Source: Dichotomicrobium sp964650735 (GTDB taxonomy: Bacteria; Pseudomonadota; Alphaproteobacteria; Rhizobiales; Rhodomicrobiaceae). From it: a DNA stretch of 33,415 bases. Below, piece after piece: positions 7,782 through 16,042 of this stretch. Below the pieces are notes generated by a model. It had not been told where the DNA came from. It did no database searches and was given only the letters and a program-made list of their open reading frames with translations. The stretch covers positions 1 to 33,415 of the forward strand of contig CAZYUT010000010.1 of NCBI GenBank assembly GCA_964650735.1, given 5' to 3'. The first letter of the stretch is position 1. Every line of letters starts with the position of its first letter. The translations under genes were made by a program, and so were the position numbers.

Positions 7782-7811
7782 GGAACTCGCCCCCCGGGCA
7801 GCCCTGTCTCA
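7782..7811 (+). promoter_or_regulatory. Candidate ECF promoter for the DUF4168 gene
   Basis: GGAACT (7782-7787) is followed after 18 bases by GTCTCA (7806-7811). It mirrors the minus-strand copy: 9 bases, TGAGACAGG (7732-7740) and CCTGTCTCA (7803-7811), are exact inverted repeats, as are the GGAACT hexamers. The spacer is one base longer than in the other copy and slightly long for typical ECF promoters, so strength is uncertain. Confidence 0.5.
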
Positions 7812-7880
7812 CGATCAGGCCAACGCAGCGCCAACGGCTGCGGGCCGTGATCGCAAACCAAATCATCGCAAAGGGAACAG

Positions 7881-8264
7881 ATGATGACTTACACCCGTCT
7901 ACCAATCGCCGTTATCGCCGCCGCCGGCCTCGCACTCGGCGGGGCGCTGGCCGGACCGATGGCCACGCCCGCCGCTAAGGCGCAGCAGGCTGGCAACTTC
8001 AGCGACAACAAGTTGCAGTCGTTCGCCGAGGCCGCCGTGAAGCTGACGAACATCCGCACCGAGTATCAGTCGCAGATGCAAACGATGGAGAGCGACCAGG
8101 AGCGCCAGCAGCTCCAGCAGCAGACCAATCAGCGCATGGCGCAGGCCGTCGAGGAAACCGACGGCATTTCGATCGAGGAATATAACGAGATCGCGCAGGC
8201 GAGCCGCGCCGATCAGGAGCTTGCCGAAAAGATCAACACCTATATCGAGGAAGCCGCCAACTAA
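7881..8264 (+). CDS. Secreted DUF4168 protein
   Basis: A 127-residue exported protein. Residues 1 to about 35 form a signal peptide (basic start, AVIAAAGLALGGALAG, then AKAQQA as likely cleavage area). The mature part is a short Gln/Glu-rich helical protein containing the DUF4168 pattern (FAEAAVKLTNIRTEYQ, ending in EEYNEIAQASRADQELAEKI). AAGGGA precedes the ATG. The function of DUF4168 is unknown; it is predicted to act in the periplasm. It is divergent from the ECF sigma gene and shares the mirrored promoter, so it is probably an output of that sigma factor. Confidence 0.85.
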   Translation: MMTYTRLPIAVIAAAGLALGGALAGPMATPAAKAQQAGNFSDNKLQSFAEAAVKLTNIRTEYQSQMQTMESDQERQQLQQQTNQRMAQAVEETDGISIEEYNEIAQASRADQELAEKINTYIEEAAN

Positions 8265-8279
8265 GCGGCTGCCAATCGA

Positions 8280-8316
8280 GCAGGATGCGATCCGCCTTCG
8301 CGCGGTCGCATCCTGC
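8280..8316. terminator. Strong hairpin between convergent genes
   Basis: Arms 8280-8290 (GCAGGATGCGA) and 8306-8316 (TCGCATCCTGC) are exact complements, extended inside by CCGC/GCGG around a TTCG-containing loop. It sits between the stop codons of the convergent DUF4168 and ubiK genes, so it can serve as a terminator in both directions. There is no long T-run, so termination may not be purely intrinsic. Confidence 0.6.
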
Positions 8317-8322
8317 CTAGCG

Positions 8323-8622
8323 CTAAACGGTTGGCCCGCCCGCGCCACCAGTCTCGCCGGGCGTCTCTGGCGGCAGATTGAGCGCTGCTTCCAGACGGGC
8401 GATCCGGCTTTTCAGCGCCTCGTTCTCCTCGCGCGCCTTCTGCGCCATCTCGCGCACGGCCTCGAACTCCTCACGCTGCACCAGATCGAGATCGCGGATA
8501 ACCCGCTCCATCTGCGCGCGGGCCAGCGTCTCGAATTCCTGACGCGCGCTCTGCGCCGCGCCAGCAGCGTCGGTCATCAGTCTGGCGAAATCATCGAACA
8601 ATTTGTTGGTCGTTTGGGTCAT
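8323..8622 (-). CDS. UbiK-like accessory factor (BMFP/YqiC family)
   Basis: A 99-residue coiled-coil protein. Residues 1-80 form a long amphipathic helix pair (LFDDFARLMTDAAGAAQ, then EEFEAVREMAQKAREEN and ALKSRIARLEAAL), the hallmark of the YqiC/BMFP family. The tail is Gly/Pro-rich. UbiK in gamma-proteobacteria helps the cytoplasmic stage of ubiquinone synthesis and associates with membranes. The role in Alphaproteobacteria is inferred from the family. I chose the ATG at 8622 because GAGAGGA lies upstream; an in-frame codon 6 residues earlier is less likely. Confidence 0.82.
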   Translation of the reverse strand: MTQTTNKLFDDFARLMTDAAGAAQSARQEFETLARAQMERVIRDLDLVQREEFEAVREMAQKAREENEALKSRIARLEAALNLPPETPGETGGAGGPTV

Positions 8623-8812
8623 CGGCCGTCCTCTCGGCAAGGGTGCGGTGTCAAAGCGTTGTCATGCGCACAGACTATTCCCTTGACTATGGAGGGCTGA
8701 GGCATATCGATCAAGCCTGCGGCTAGGCGGCTGAAAGTTAATCGAATCTTCAGCTTTGTAGCTAAACTTTCTGAAACATTATCAGAAATGCGTTCGAGCG
8801 GCAGATAGCGCC

Positions 8813-10234
8813 ATGAACGACATGCCGATGCACCTGATGGCCTTGCCGTTTCCGACGATCGACCCGGTCGCGATCGGCATCGGCCCATTGGAAGTCCGAT
8901 GGTACGGCCTTGCCTATCTGGCCGGCTTGATCATCGGCTGGCTCTACATGCGCGCGCTGGCCCGCAACGGCGCGATCTGGGGCGGGCAATCGCCGATCAC
9001 GCCCGACAAGGTCGATGACTTTCTGATCTACGCGACGATCGGTACGATCATCGGCGGGCGTCTCGGCTTCGTGGTGTTTTATGAGCCGAGCTACTTCATC
9101 GAGAATCCGCTCGAGATTTTCGTGCTTTGGGGCGGCGGCATGGCCTTTCACGGCGGGCTGCTCGGCGTCGGTCTGGCGACCTATATCTTCGCGCGGCGCA
9201 ATAACATCCCGGTCTTTTCCGTAATGGACCTGGCCGCCGCGGCGACGCCGTTCGGTCTGTTCTTCGGGCGCATCGCCAATTTCATCAACGGCGAGATCTA
9301 CGGCCGGCTGACCAACGTGCCCTGGGCGGTAGAGTTTCCGCCGCGCGTTCTGGAGGAAGGTCATGCGTTTGGCCCGCGCCATCCCACCCAGATTTACGAA
9401 GCGATCCTTGAAGGCATCGTGCTGTTCATTGCGCTGCGTTACCTGACGCACAAGCGCGGCGCGCTGCAGCGTCCAGGCATCGTGGTCGGCGCGTTCCTTA
9501 TGATCTACGGCGCCGTGCGCATCTTCGCTGAATTCTTCAAGGAATGGGACTACGGCCAGTTCTTCACGACCGCCTACTGGTCCACCGGCATGGTCTATTC
9601 GCTGCCGATGATCGCCCTCGGCCTCTACTTCTACCTGCGCGCGGCGCCGGAAGGACGGGACCGGTTTGACCAGGTTGGCGTCGATTTCGGACGCGGCCTG
9701 GAAAACGCGGTCAGTTTTGCGGCGCGCGGGATTTCCTTCCTCGGCTTCGCCATCGCAAGCGCAATGCGGAGCGCGCGCGCCGGCTTCGACGCCCTGCTGC
9801 CGAGCGGCGCTGTTTCTGGGCCTCGGGCGGCGCTCGCAAATGGCATCTCGACGGCACAAGACGTCGGCGCCCGCATCCAGACGCTGATGCGATCAGCGCC
9901 AGGGACCGCAAATACGGAACGCCGAGCCGATGCCGCCGCAACGGGCCGTCCGCTGGCTGCAACAGTTGGGCAGACCCTCAAGCAAAGCGCGGGCAAGCTG
10001 CGCCTGCGCGCCCTGTTGGCGCTTTTGTGGTTGGTGAATCTGCTGATCGCCGCGTTGGAGCGCGCGCGCAACGGGCTGATGGTCATGGCCCATCGAGCCC
10101 CGCCGGCGAAAAACCTGCTCGCTGCCCCGGCGCAAGACCCACAAGACAGCGCCGCACGCAACCTGCCCCAAGCACAGCGCGGCGCGCCTATGGCGGAACC
10201 CGGCGGCGCGACGCCGCGCGAGATGGCGACATGA
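8813..10234 (+). CDS. lgt: Prolipoprotein diacylglyceryl transferase with a long C-terminal extension
   Basis: The first ~280 residues are a complete Lgt, the inner-membrane enzyme that moves diacylglycerol from phosphatidylglycerol to the lipobox cysteine of prolipoproteins. Visible signatures are WYGLAY near residue 30, GMAFHGGLLG, GRIANFINGEIYGR, HPTQIYEA and VRIFAEFFKE, with several membrane helices between them. The family usually ends near here, but this frame continues for about 190 residues to 473. The tail is Ala/Arg-rich and mostly polar, with one hydrophobic stretch near residues 398-418 (LLALLWLVNLLIAAL) and a Pro/Ala-rich end. I do not recognise a domain in it. It starts the lgt-midA-pgeF block. 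Confidence 0.95.
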   Translation: MNDMPMHLMALPFPTIDPVAIGIGPLEVRWYGLAYLAGLIIGWLYMRALARNGAIWGGQSPITPDKVDDFLIYATIGTIIGGRLGFVVFYEPSYFIENPLEIFVLWGGGMAFHGGLLGVGLATYIFARRNNIPVFSVMDLAAAATPFGLFFGRIANFINGEIYGRLTNVPWAVEFPPRVLEEGHAFGPRHPTQIYEAILEGIVLFIALRYLTHKRGALQRPGIVVGAFLMIYGAVRIFAEFFKEWDYGQFFTTAYWSTGMVYSLPMIALGLYFYLRAAPEGRDRFDQVGVDFGRGLENAVSFAARGISFLGFAIASAMRSARAGFDALLPSGAVSGPRAALANGISTAQDVGARIQTLMRSAPGTANTERRADAAATGRPLAATVGQTLKQSAGKLRLRALLALLWLVNLLIAALERARNGLMVMAHRAPPAKNLLAAPAQDPQDSAARNLPQAQRGAPMAEPGGATPREMAT

Positions 10235-10368
10235 ACGATTGGAGGCCGACGAACGGCGAAAGGCGTTCAAGTCCTGTGCGTTAGCTTGCAGATCAAATTT
10301 CGGTCACGATCCGGACGTCGCGGTAACGCAGGTTCTCTGTCTGCGTGATTTTTGAAGCGAGATGGCTC

Positions 10369-11160
10369 ATGTCACCTCCAATAATTCACACTGTCAGCGA
10401 ATTCATCGAACTGGCTTTCTCGACGGAGTTCAGCGTCGGTCTGGCGGACGCGCCTGTTCGGCCCTGGTATCTCGGCCAGGCATCAGAAGACGACAGCCTC
10501 CTCCCGCCGCTCTACCGCAGCAGCATAGACCCGGCGCTGGAGCGTGAATTGCTGCGCGAGTTCCGGATGCGCGCGGCGGAGTTCATCCCGCCGGGAGGTG
10601 TGCCGGACGAGATGTGGCCGATCCTTGGGCATCAGCAGGGGCTGCCAACCCGCATTCAAGAATGGTACGGCAATCCGCTCGCCGCGCTGTTCTTCGCCGT
10701 TGAAAGTATGTCAGCGAGCAACGGTCAAGTTTGGGCGTTCAACCCGTGGTATTTCAACGAGATCGCCTCGCGGCTTGCACTCATCCCGATGACCACCAGC
10801 CCGCGGTTCCGGGACGACTATTGCATCAGGCTCGACGACCCCGACGCCTCGCCGACCCCGGCGGCCGAAGCGCCGATGTGCTTCAAGCCGTTTCGCAACA
10901 TCCGGCCGCAGAGCCAGATGGACGCCTACTTTGTGGTATACGGTCACGCCAACGTACCGCTTGAAGAACTCCGGCTGTTCCTGCGCCGGCCAGAAACCTA
11001 TCTGAAAAGGATCATCGTCGCGGGCGAGAGCAAGAAGCATCTGCGCAAGGAACTGCACCTGCTTGGCGTGAACCACGCCACGCTGATGCCGGGAGGCGGA
11101 TCGGTCGCCAAGACGGTCGCCTACGCTATGTCCCGCGATTTTCTGGAAACCGATATTTGA
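10369..11160 (+). CDS. FRG-domain protein
   Basis: A 263-residue soluble protein. The first ~125 residues fit the FRG domain: WYLGQASEDDSLLPPLYRS, then a Glu/Arg helix (ERELLREFRMRAAEF), MWPILGHQQGLPTRIQEW and NPLAALFFAVE. The signature Phe-Arg-Gly-Gln is altered to Tyr-Leu-Gly-Gln, and the usual LLDW is IQEW. The C-terminal half is a beta/alpha region without a name. FRG domains have no established biochemical activity in general; some occur in phage-defence genes. I chose ATG 10369; a GTG at 10345 is possible. It lies between lgt and the methyltransferase gene, a place I would expect to be uninterrupted, with 12 bases to the next start. Confidence 0.82.
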   Translation: MSPPIIHTVSEFIELAFSTEFSVGLADAPVRPWYLGQASEDDSLLPPLYRSSIDPALERELLREFRMRAAEFIPPGGVPDEMWPILGHQQGLPTRIQEWYGNPLAALFFAVESMSASNGQVWAFNPWYFNEIASRLALIPMTTSPRFRDDYCIRLDDPDASPTPAAEAPMCFKPFRNIRPQSQMDAYFVVYGHANVPLEELRLFLRRPETYLKRIIVAGESKKHLRKELHLLGVNHATLMPGGGSVAKTVAYAMSRDFLETDI

Positions 11161-11172
11161 AGCGCGCACGCC

Positions 11173-12291
11173 GTGACCCCGCGAACCGCCAACGCCGAAA
11201 CGGAGCCAACGCCGCTGGCGCGCAAGCTGATCGCGCGGATCGCGGCGGAAGGGCCGATCCCGGTCAGCGCCTACATGGACGCGTGCCTCAACGAGGCCGA
11301 GCATGGCTATTATCGCGCAGCGCAGCCGCTGGGGCGCGCGGGCGATTTCATCACCGCGCCGGAGATCAGCCAGGTGTTCGGCGAGCTGCTCGGCCTGTGG
11401 GCGGCCTCGGTCTGGCAGACGATGGGCGCGCCGCGGCCGGTCACGCTGATCGAGTTGGGGCCGGGGCGGGGAACGCTTGCGGCGGATGCGCTGCGCGCGG
11501 CGCGGGCATCGCCCGCGTTTCGGGAAGCGCTGAAACTGCATCTGGTCGAAACCTCGCCCGTTCTCCGTGCCGAGCAGGAGACCGCGCTGGGCAGCACCGC
11601 GACTTGGCACGAGACGCTGAACACCGTGCCGCCAGGTCCAGCAATCATTCTCGCCAATGAGTTCATCGACGCGCTGCCCGTGCGCCAGCTCGTGCGGCGG
11701 GATAGCGAATGGCGCGAGCGTTGTGTCGGTCATGACGCCGTGCAGGGCTTCCACTTCACCCAGGGCGGAGTGGCGGAGGTCACCGCAAGGGAGCGCGAAC
11801 TCCTTCCAAGCGAACCGGAGGAGGGCGGCATTGCCGAGCTTCGCCCCGCAGCGCGGGCGGTGGTGGCCGAGATCGCGCGGCGTGGCACGTCCGGCCCGCA
11901 GGCCGCGCTGTTCATCGACTACGGACACACCGAAGCCGCGAGCGGCGACACGCTTCAGGCCGTCTCAGCCCACCGTTATGCCGGCATTTTCGAGGCTCCG
12001 GGAGAACATGACCTGACGGCTCAGGTCAATTTCCGTCAGCTCGCGCGGGAGGCCCAGATTGCAGGCCTCCAGGCCTTCGGTCCAATGCCGCAGGGCCGCT
12101 TTCTGCTGCAACTTGGCCTTGAGGCGCGTTGCCAGACCCTGCTGCGCACCGCCACACCAGAGCAGCGGTATGATATACTCTCGGGTGCACGCCGCCTTGC
12201 TGACCCGGCGCAGATGGGCGAGCTGTTCAAGGTGATGGCGCTGACGGCGGGTTTGAACGAAGCGCCGCTGCCGTTTGGAGAAGACCGATGA
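11173..12291 (+). CDS. SAM-dependent methyltransferase, MidA/NDUFAF7 family
   Basis: A 372-residue class I methyltransferase of the DUF185 family. Motif I is IELGPGRGTLAADAL, followed by LANEFIDALPVRQ, LFIDYGH and DLTAQVNF, all characteristic. The mitochondrial relative NDUFAF7 symmetrically dimethylates an arginine of the complex I subunit NDUFS2; bacterial members are thought to act similarly. The start is a GTG at 11173, twelve bases after the FRG stop codon, with a weak ribosome-binding site. The end overlaps pgeF by four bases (ATGA), indicating translational coupling. Confidence 0.9.
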   Translation: MTPRTANAETEPTPLARKLIARIAAEGPIPVSAYMDACLNEAEHGYYRAAQPLGRAGDFITAPEISQVFGELLGLWAASVWQTMGAPRPVTLIELGPGRGTLAADALRAARASPAFREALKLHLVETSPVLRAEQETALGSTATWHETLNTVPPGPAIILANEFIDALPVRQLVRRDSEWRERCVGHDAVQGFHFTQGGVAEVTARERELLPSEPEEGGIAELRPAARAVVAEIARRGTSGPQAALFIDYGHTEAASGDTLQAVSAHRYAGIFEAPGEHDLTAQVNFRQLAREAQIAGLQAFGPMPQGRFLLQLGLEARCQTLLRTATPEQRYDILSGARRLADPAQMGELFKVMALTAGLNEAPLPFGEDR

Positions 12292-13052
12292 TCGAAGCGG
12301 ACCTGATGAAAGCCCTGCCGGGCATCCGCCACGGTTTCTTCACGCGCGAGGGCGGCGTCTCCGGCGGCATCTACGCCTCGCGCAACTGCGGCCTGGGTTC
12401 GGATGATGATCGTGCCGCCGTGATTGAAAACCGCGCGCGCACCGCCGCCGATCTCGGCATCGCACCTGAGCGGCTGATCACGCCGAGACAGGCTCACACG
12501 CCGAACGTCGCCGTCACGAGCGAGCCTTGGCCTGCGGATCAACCGCCGGAAGCGGATGCGATCGTGACCAGCGCGCCGGGCCTTGCCGTCGGAGTGCTCG
12601 CAGCGGACTGCGCGCCCGTCCTGTTTGCGGATCCGCAAGCCCGCGTGGTGGGCGCGGCCCATGCGGGTTGGCGCGGCGCGCTGGGTGGCGTACTGGAGGC
12701 GACGATCTCGGAAATGGAAGGCCTCGGCGCACAGCGCGAGCGCATCCACGCTGCCATAGGCCCGACCATCTCCAGCGAGGTCTACGAGGTCGGCCCGGAG
12801 TTCAAGGCAGCGTTTCTCGCACAGGCCCCAGACAATGACGCGCTGTTCCATATCCCGTCCGGCGGCGAACGGCCGCACTTCGACCTGCCTGCCTTCGCGC
12901 TCGCCCGGCTAAGGGCCGCGGGCCTGCGACACGTGACCGATCTCGCTCTGTGCACGTTCCGAAACGAATCACTTTTCTTCAGCTACCGGCGCGCGCAACG
13001 GCGTGAGGAGCCTGATTACGGACGCCAAATTTCCGCCATCCTTATTCTATGA
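12288..13052 (+). CDS. pgeF: Peptidoglycan editing factor / multicopper-like purine nucleosidase family (YfiH)
   Basis: A 254-residue protein of the YfiH/laccase-domain family. The metal-binding residues are visible: His70 in PRQAH, Cys108 in AADCAPVL and His125 in AAHAGWRG, with the C-terminal block FRNESLFFSYRR. Family members remove L-serine misincorporated into peptidoglycan precursors and also show purine nucleoside phosphorylase/deaminase activity. The start overlaps the methyltransferase stop. Length is typical. The cytoplasmic location follows from lack of a signal sequence. Confidence 0.93.
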   Translation: MIEADLMKALPGIRHGFFTREGGVSGGIYASRNCGLGSDDDRAAVIENRARTAADLGIAPERLITPRQAHTPNVAVTSEPWPADQPPEADAIVTSAPGLAVGVLAADCAPVLFADPQARVVGAAHAGWRGALGGVLEATISEMEGLGAQRERIHAAIGPTISSEVYEVGPEFKAAFLAQAPDNDALFHIPSGGERPHFDLPAFALARLRAAGLRHVTDLALCTFRNESLFFSYRRAQRREEPDYGRQISAILIL

Positions 13053-13138
13053 TGTGGAAAAGTCATGGTTGGCATGCGTTTTCGCGGGGAGATTTGTTGA
13101 ACGACGCATCCAACACGCGAACGGCGTATAGACGCGAA

Positions 13139-13230
13139 CCTTGATAGCCATTAACGCTGGTCGTGTCCCGGATCGCCCGCGAAACGCGTCTGGAAGTAGG
13201 TCGCAGAAGCCGGGACAGGGGCTATCAAGG
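13139..13230 (+). promoter_or_regulatory. Structured 5' leader before the lipoprotein gene
   Basis: Two exact nested helices can form: 13139-13149 with 13220-13230 (11 bp) and 13164-13171 with 13210-13217 (8 bp). A small CGCG-AAA-CGCG hairpin is possible in the loop. The closing strand ends one or two bases before the AAAGGGAG ribosome-binding site, so folding could affect translation. A TATAGA hexamer at 13127-13132 would place transcription start at the base of the stem. I do not match it to a known riboswitch or small RNA. It might alternatively be a terminator-like repeat after pgeF. Confidence 0.45.
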
Positions 13231-13247
13231 CAAAGGGAGTGCATCAC

Positions 13248-14219
13248 GTGACGCGCGTGAACGCAACCACGGCATCTTCGGCAACACGACGAGCTGTATC
13301 CGTTTTCGTGGCGGCAACGCTGGCGGCTGTGCTCGCAGCCTGCTCGACCTCTAGCCAGGTTGCTGAAGCGCCGGCGGAGATTGCGCCGGCTGAAACAACG
13401 CAGCGTTTGGCCTCTATCTCGCTCGCGCCGGTGGCGGCTCCAGGCAGCGTGTCCAACAAGATGGGCCAGATGCTACAGGCGGCCGCGCAGGAAAAGAACA
13501 TTCCAGTTAAGGGCGACGGCGCGGATTACACTGTTCGCGGGTATCTGGTGGCATCGCCGGAGACCGAGGGCACGAAAGTTTCCTACATTTGGGATATCAC
13601 CGATCAGAGCGGCAAACGGGCCCACCGCTTCTCTGGCGAGGAAATGGTGGCCGAGCGTGTGAGCGGCGATCCCTGGGCGGCGGTCGATGATCAGGCGATG
13701 CGCAAGATCGCGCTGACAACAGCGGATCGGCTCCGCGAATGGCTCCCGACGAGAGAAGTGCGCGCGACCGAGGTTGCCACGACCGGCAGCGTCAATGCCA
13801 CGTCGACCACCGGGCAACCCGGTAACGCGCAACTTGCAAGCGCTCAGGCCGCTGCTTCGGACGTCCTTGTGCTGGTGCCAGAGGTCACGGGCGCGCCGGG
13901 TGACGGGAACACCGCACTCCCGGTCGCCATGCGGCGGGAACTTCAGTCACGCGGCATCAAGCTCGTGGAGTCACAGCGGCCGAATTCCTACACGGTGCGA
14001 GGCACCGTTGAACTCGGCGCGCCGGAAGCAGGCGAACAGCCGATCACGATACGTTGGCTCGTGCTCGGGCCAGACGGCCAGCCTCTCAAGAACGCGGTAG
14101 TCCAGCGCAACAAGATCCGCGAAGGTTCGCTTGACGGTTCGTGGGGCCGGGTGGCCGATATTGCGGCCGGCGAAGCGGCAAAGGCAGTCGCCGAGATCCT
14201 CCCCGACCCGACGAGTTGA
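13248..14219 (+). CDS. Exported lipoprotein of unknown function
   Basis: A 323-residue protein with a basic N-terminus, hydrophobic stretch and lipobox LAAC near residue 32, so it should be lipidated and carried in the envelope. The mature part contains two similar halves, each with a TVRG strand (DYTVRGYLVASPE and SYTVRGTVELGAPE) separated by a Ser/Thr-rich linker. This suggests an internally duplicated beta-domain. No family name is recognised. I favour GTG 13248 over GTG 13239 because GGGAG is well spaced before it. The gene is commonly found between pgeF and prs in related genomes. The leader before it can fold into a strong hairpin. Confidence 0.8.
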   Translation: MTRVNATTASSATRRAVSVFVAATLAAVLAACSTSSQVAEAPAEIAPAETTQRLASISLAPVAAPGSVSNKMGQMLQAAAQEKNIPVKGDGADYTVRGYLVASPETEGTKVSYIWDITDQSGKRAHRFSGEEMVAERVSGDPWAAVDDQAMRKIALTTADRLREWLPTREVRATEVATTGSVNATSTTGQPGNAQLASAQAAASDVLVLVPEVTGAPGDGNTALPVAMRRELQSRGIKLVESQRPNSYTVRGTVELGAPEAGEQPITIRWLVLGPDGQPLKNAVVQRNKIREGSLDGSWGRVADIAAGEAAKAVAEILPDPTS

Positions 14220-14388
14220 CGCGAGTCCACGCCAGCGATTTATCCGCAGTCATCTCAGCCGTTGCGCAGCGCCTGGATGCGGGTCGCGCACGTCAGCTTT
14301 ACATCTCCAAACGCGGCTGCTAGAAGCCGTGGCCTAACGCGTGTGCGCCAAACTATTTCGGCGCGGCCTGTTCCGGAGTTCCGCCCCG

Positions 14389-15321
<933 letters not shown>

Positions 15322-15391
15322 AACCAGACGGGAACCAATTGGCCGACCGCAGCGTAGATCTGCACATCGGCAGGGAACCTACGGCCCCAAT

Positions 15392-16039
15392 ATGAGCTTG
15401 AAGCGCGTGTTCTGGATTATCGGCGGCGCCTTCGCAGCGATCATCGTAGTCGCCATCGGCGCGTGGATCATTGTGACGCAGAATATCGAAACGCCCAATT
15501 ACGCCACCGTCGCGCAGGACGGCAGCTTCGAGATCCGCGACTATCCCGAGATGATCGTCGCCGAGGTGCGACGCGCGGGCACCCGCGACAGGGCGATCCG
15601 CGAGGCATTTGATCCGCTCGCCGATTACATCTTCGCGCGGAACCGCGGCGGAGACAGCATCTCGATGACGGCGCCAGTCACACAGGAGCCGGCCGAAAAG
15701 ATCGCCATGACGGCCCCAGTGACCCAGACGCAGCAAGAGGGCGAATGGGTCGTGCGCTTCATCATGCCAGCGAAATACGCGATGGACGAACTGCCGCAGC
15801 CGGGCCGTGGTGTGACGCTTGAGACAGTCCCCGCCGAGCGCCGCGCGGCTATCCGGTTCAGTGGCAGCTGGGATACCGAACTGTTCAACCGCAAGACGGA
15901 TGAGCTGCGCGCCTGGCTTTCCGAGCGCGGCATCGAGCCGATCGGCCCGCCGACCTACGCCTATTACAACGACCCGTTCACGCCGAGTTTCCTGCGCCGG
16001 AACGAGGTGCTGTTCGACATTCCAGCCGACGCATCCTGA
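15392..16039 (+). CDS. SOUL-family haem-binding protein with N-terminal membrane anchor
   Basis: A 215-residue protein. Residues 5-28 are a single hydrophobic segment (VFWIIGGAFAAIIVVAIGAW), acting as anchor or uncleaved signal. The rest is a SOUL/HBP domain: FEIRDYPEMIVAEV, two copies of the phrase MTAPVTQ, and a C-terminal YNDPFTPSFLRRNEV. SOUL proteins bind haem or related hydrophobic ligands; bacterial roles are poorly defined. The start MSLKRV at 15392 is preferred; the frame extends upstream into prs, but without family similarity. Confidence 0.88.
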   Translation: MSLKRVFWIIGGAFAAIIVVAIGAWIIVTQNIETPNYATVAQDGSFEIRDYPEMIVAEVRRAGTRDRAIREAFDPLADYIFARNRGGDSISMTAPVTQEPAEKIAMTAPVTQTQQEGEWVVRFIMPAKYAMDELPQPGRGVTLETVPAERRAAIRFSGSWDTELFNRKTDELRAWLSERGIEPIGPPTYAYYNDPFTPSFLRRNEVLFDIPADAS

Positions 16040-16042
16040 CGA

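Noticed and set aside
8762..9859. Long minus-strand frame opposite lgt
   Set aside because: It is the mirror of a clear lgt frame in GC-rich DNA, with Arg/His/Ala-heavy composition and no domain.
10369..11160. Calling the FRG gene part of a phage-defence system
   Set aside because: No nuclease, ATPase, toxin or other defence gene lies near it; neighbours are housekeeping genes.
10711..11928. 405-residue minus-strand frame opposite the FRG and methyltransferase genes
   Set aside because: It crosses two well-supported genes and is rich in Arg, Gly and Pro without any motif.
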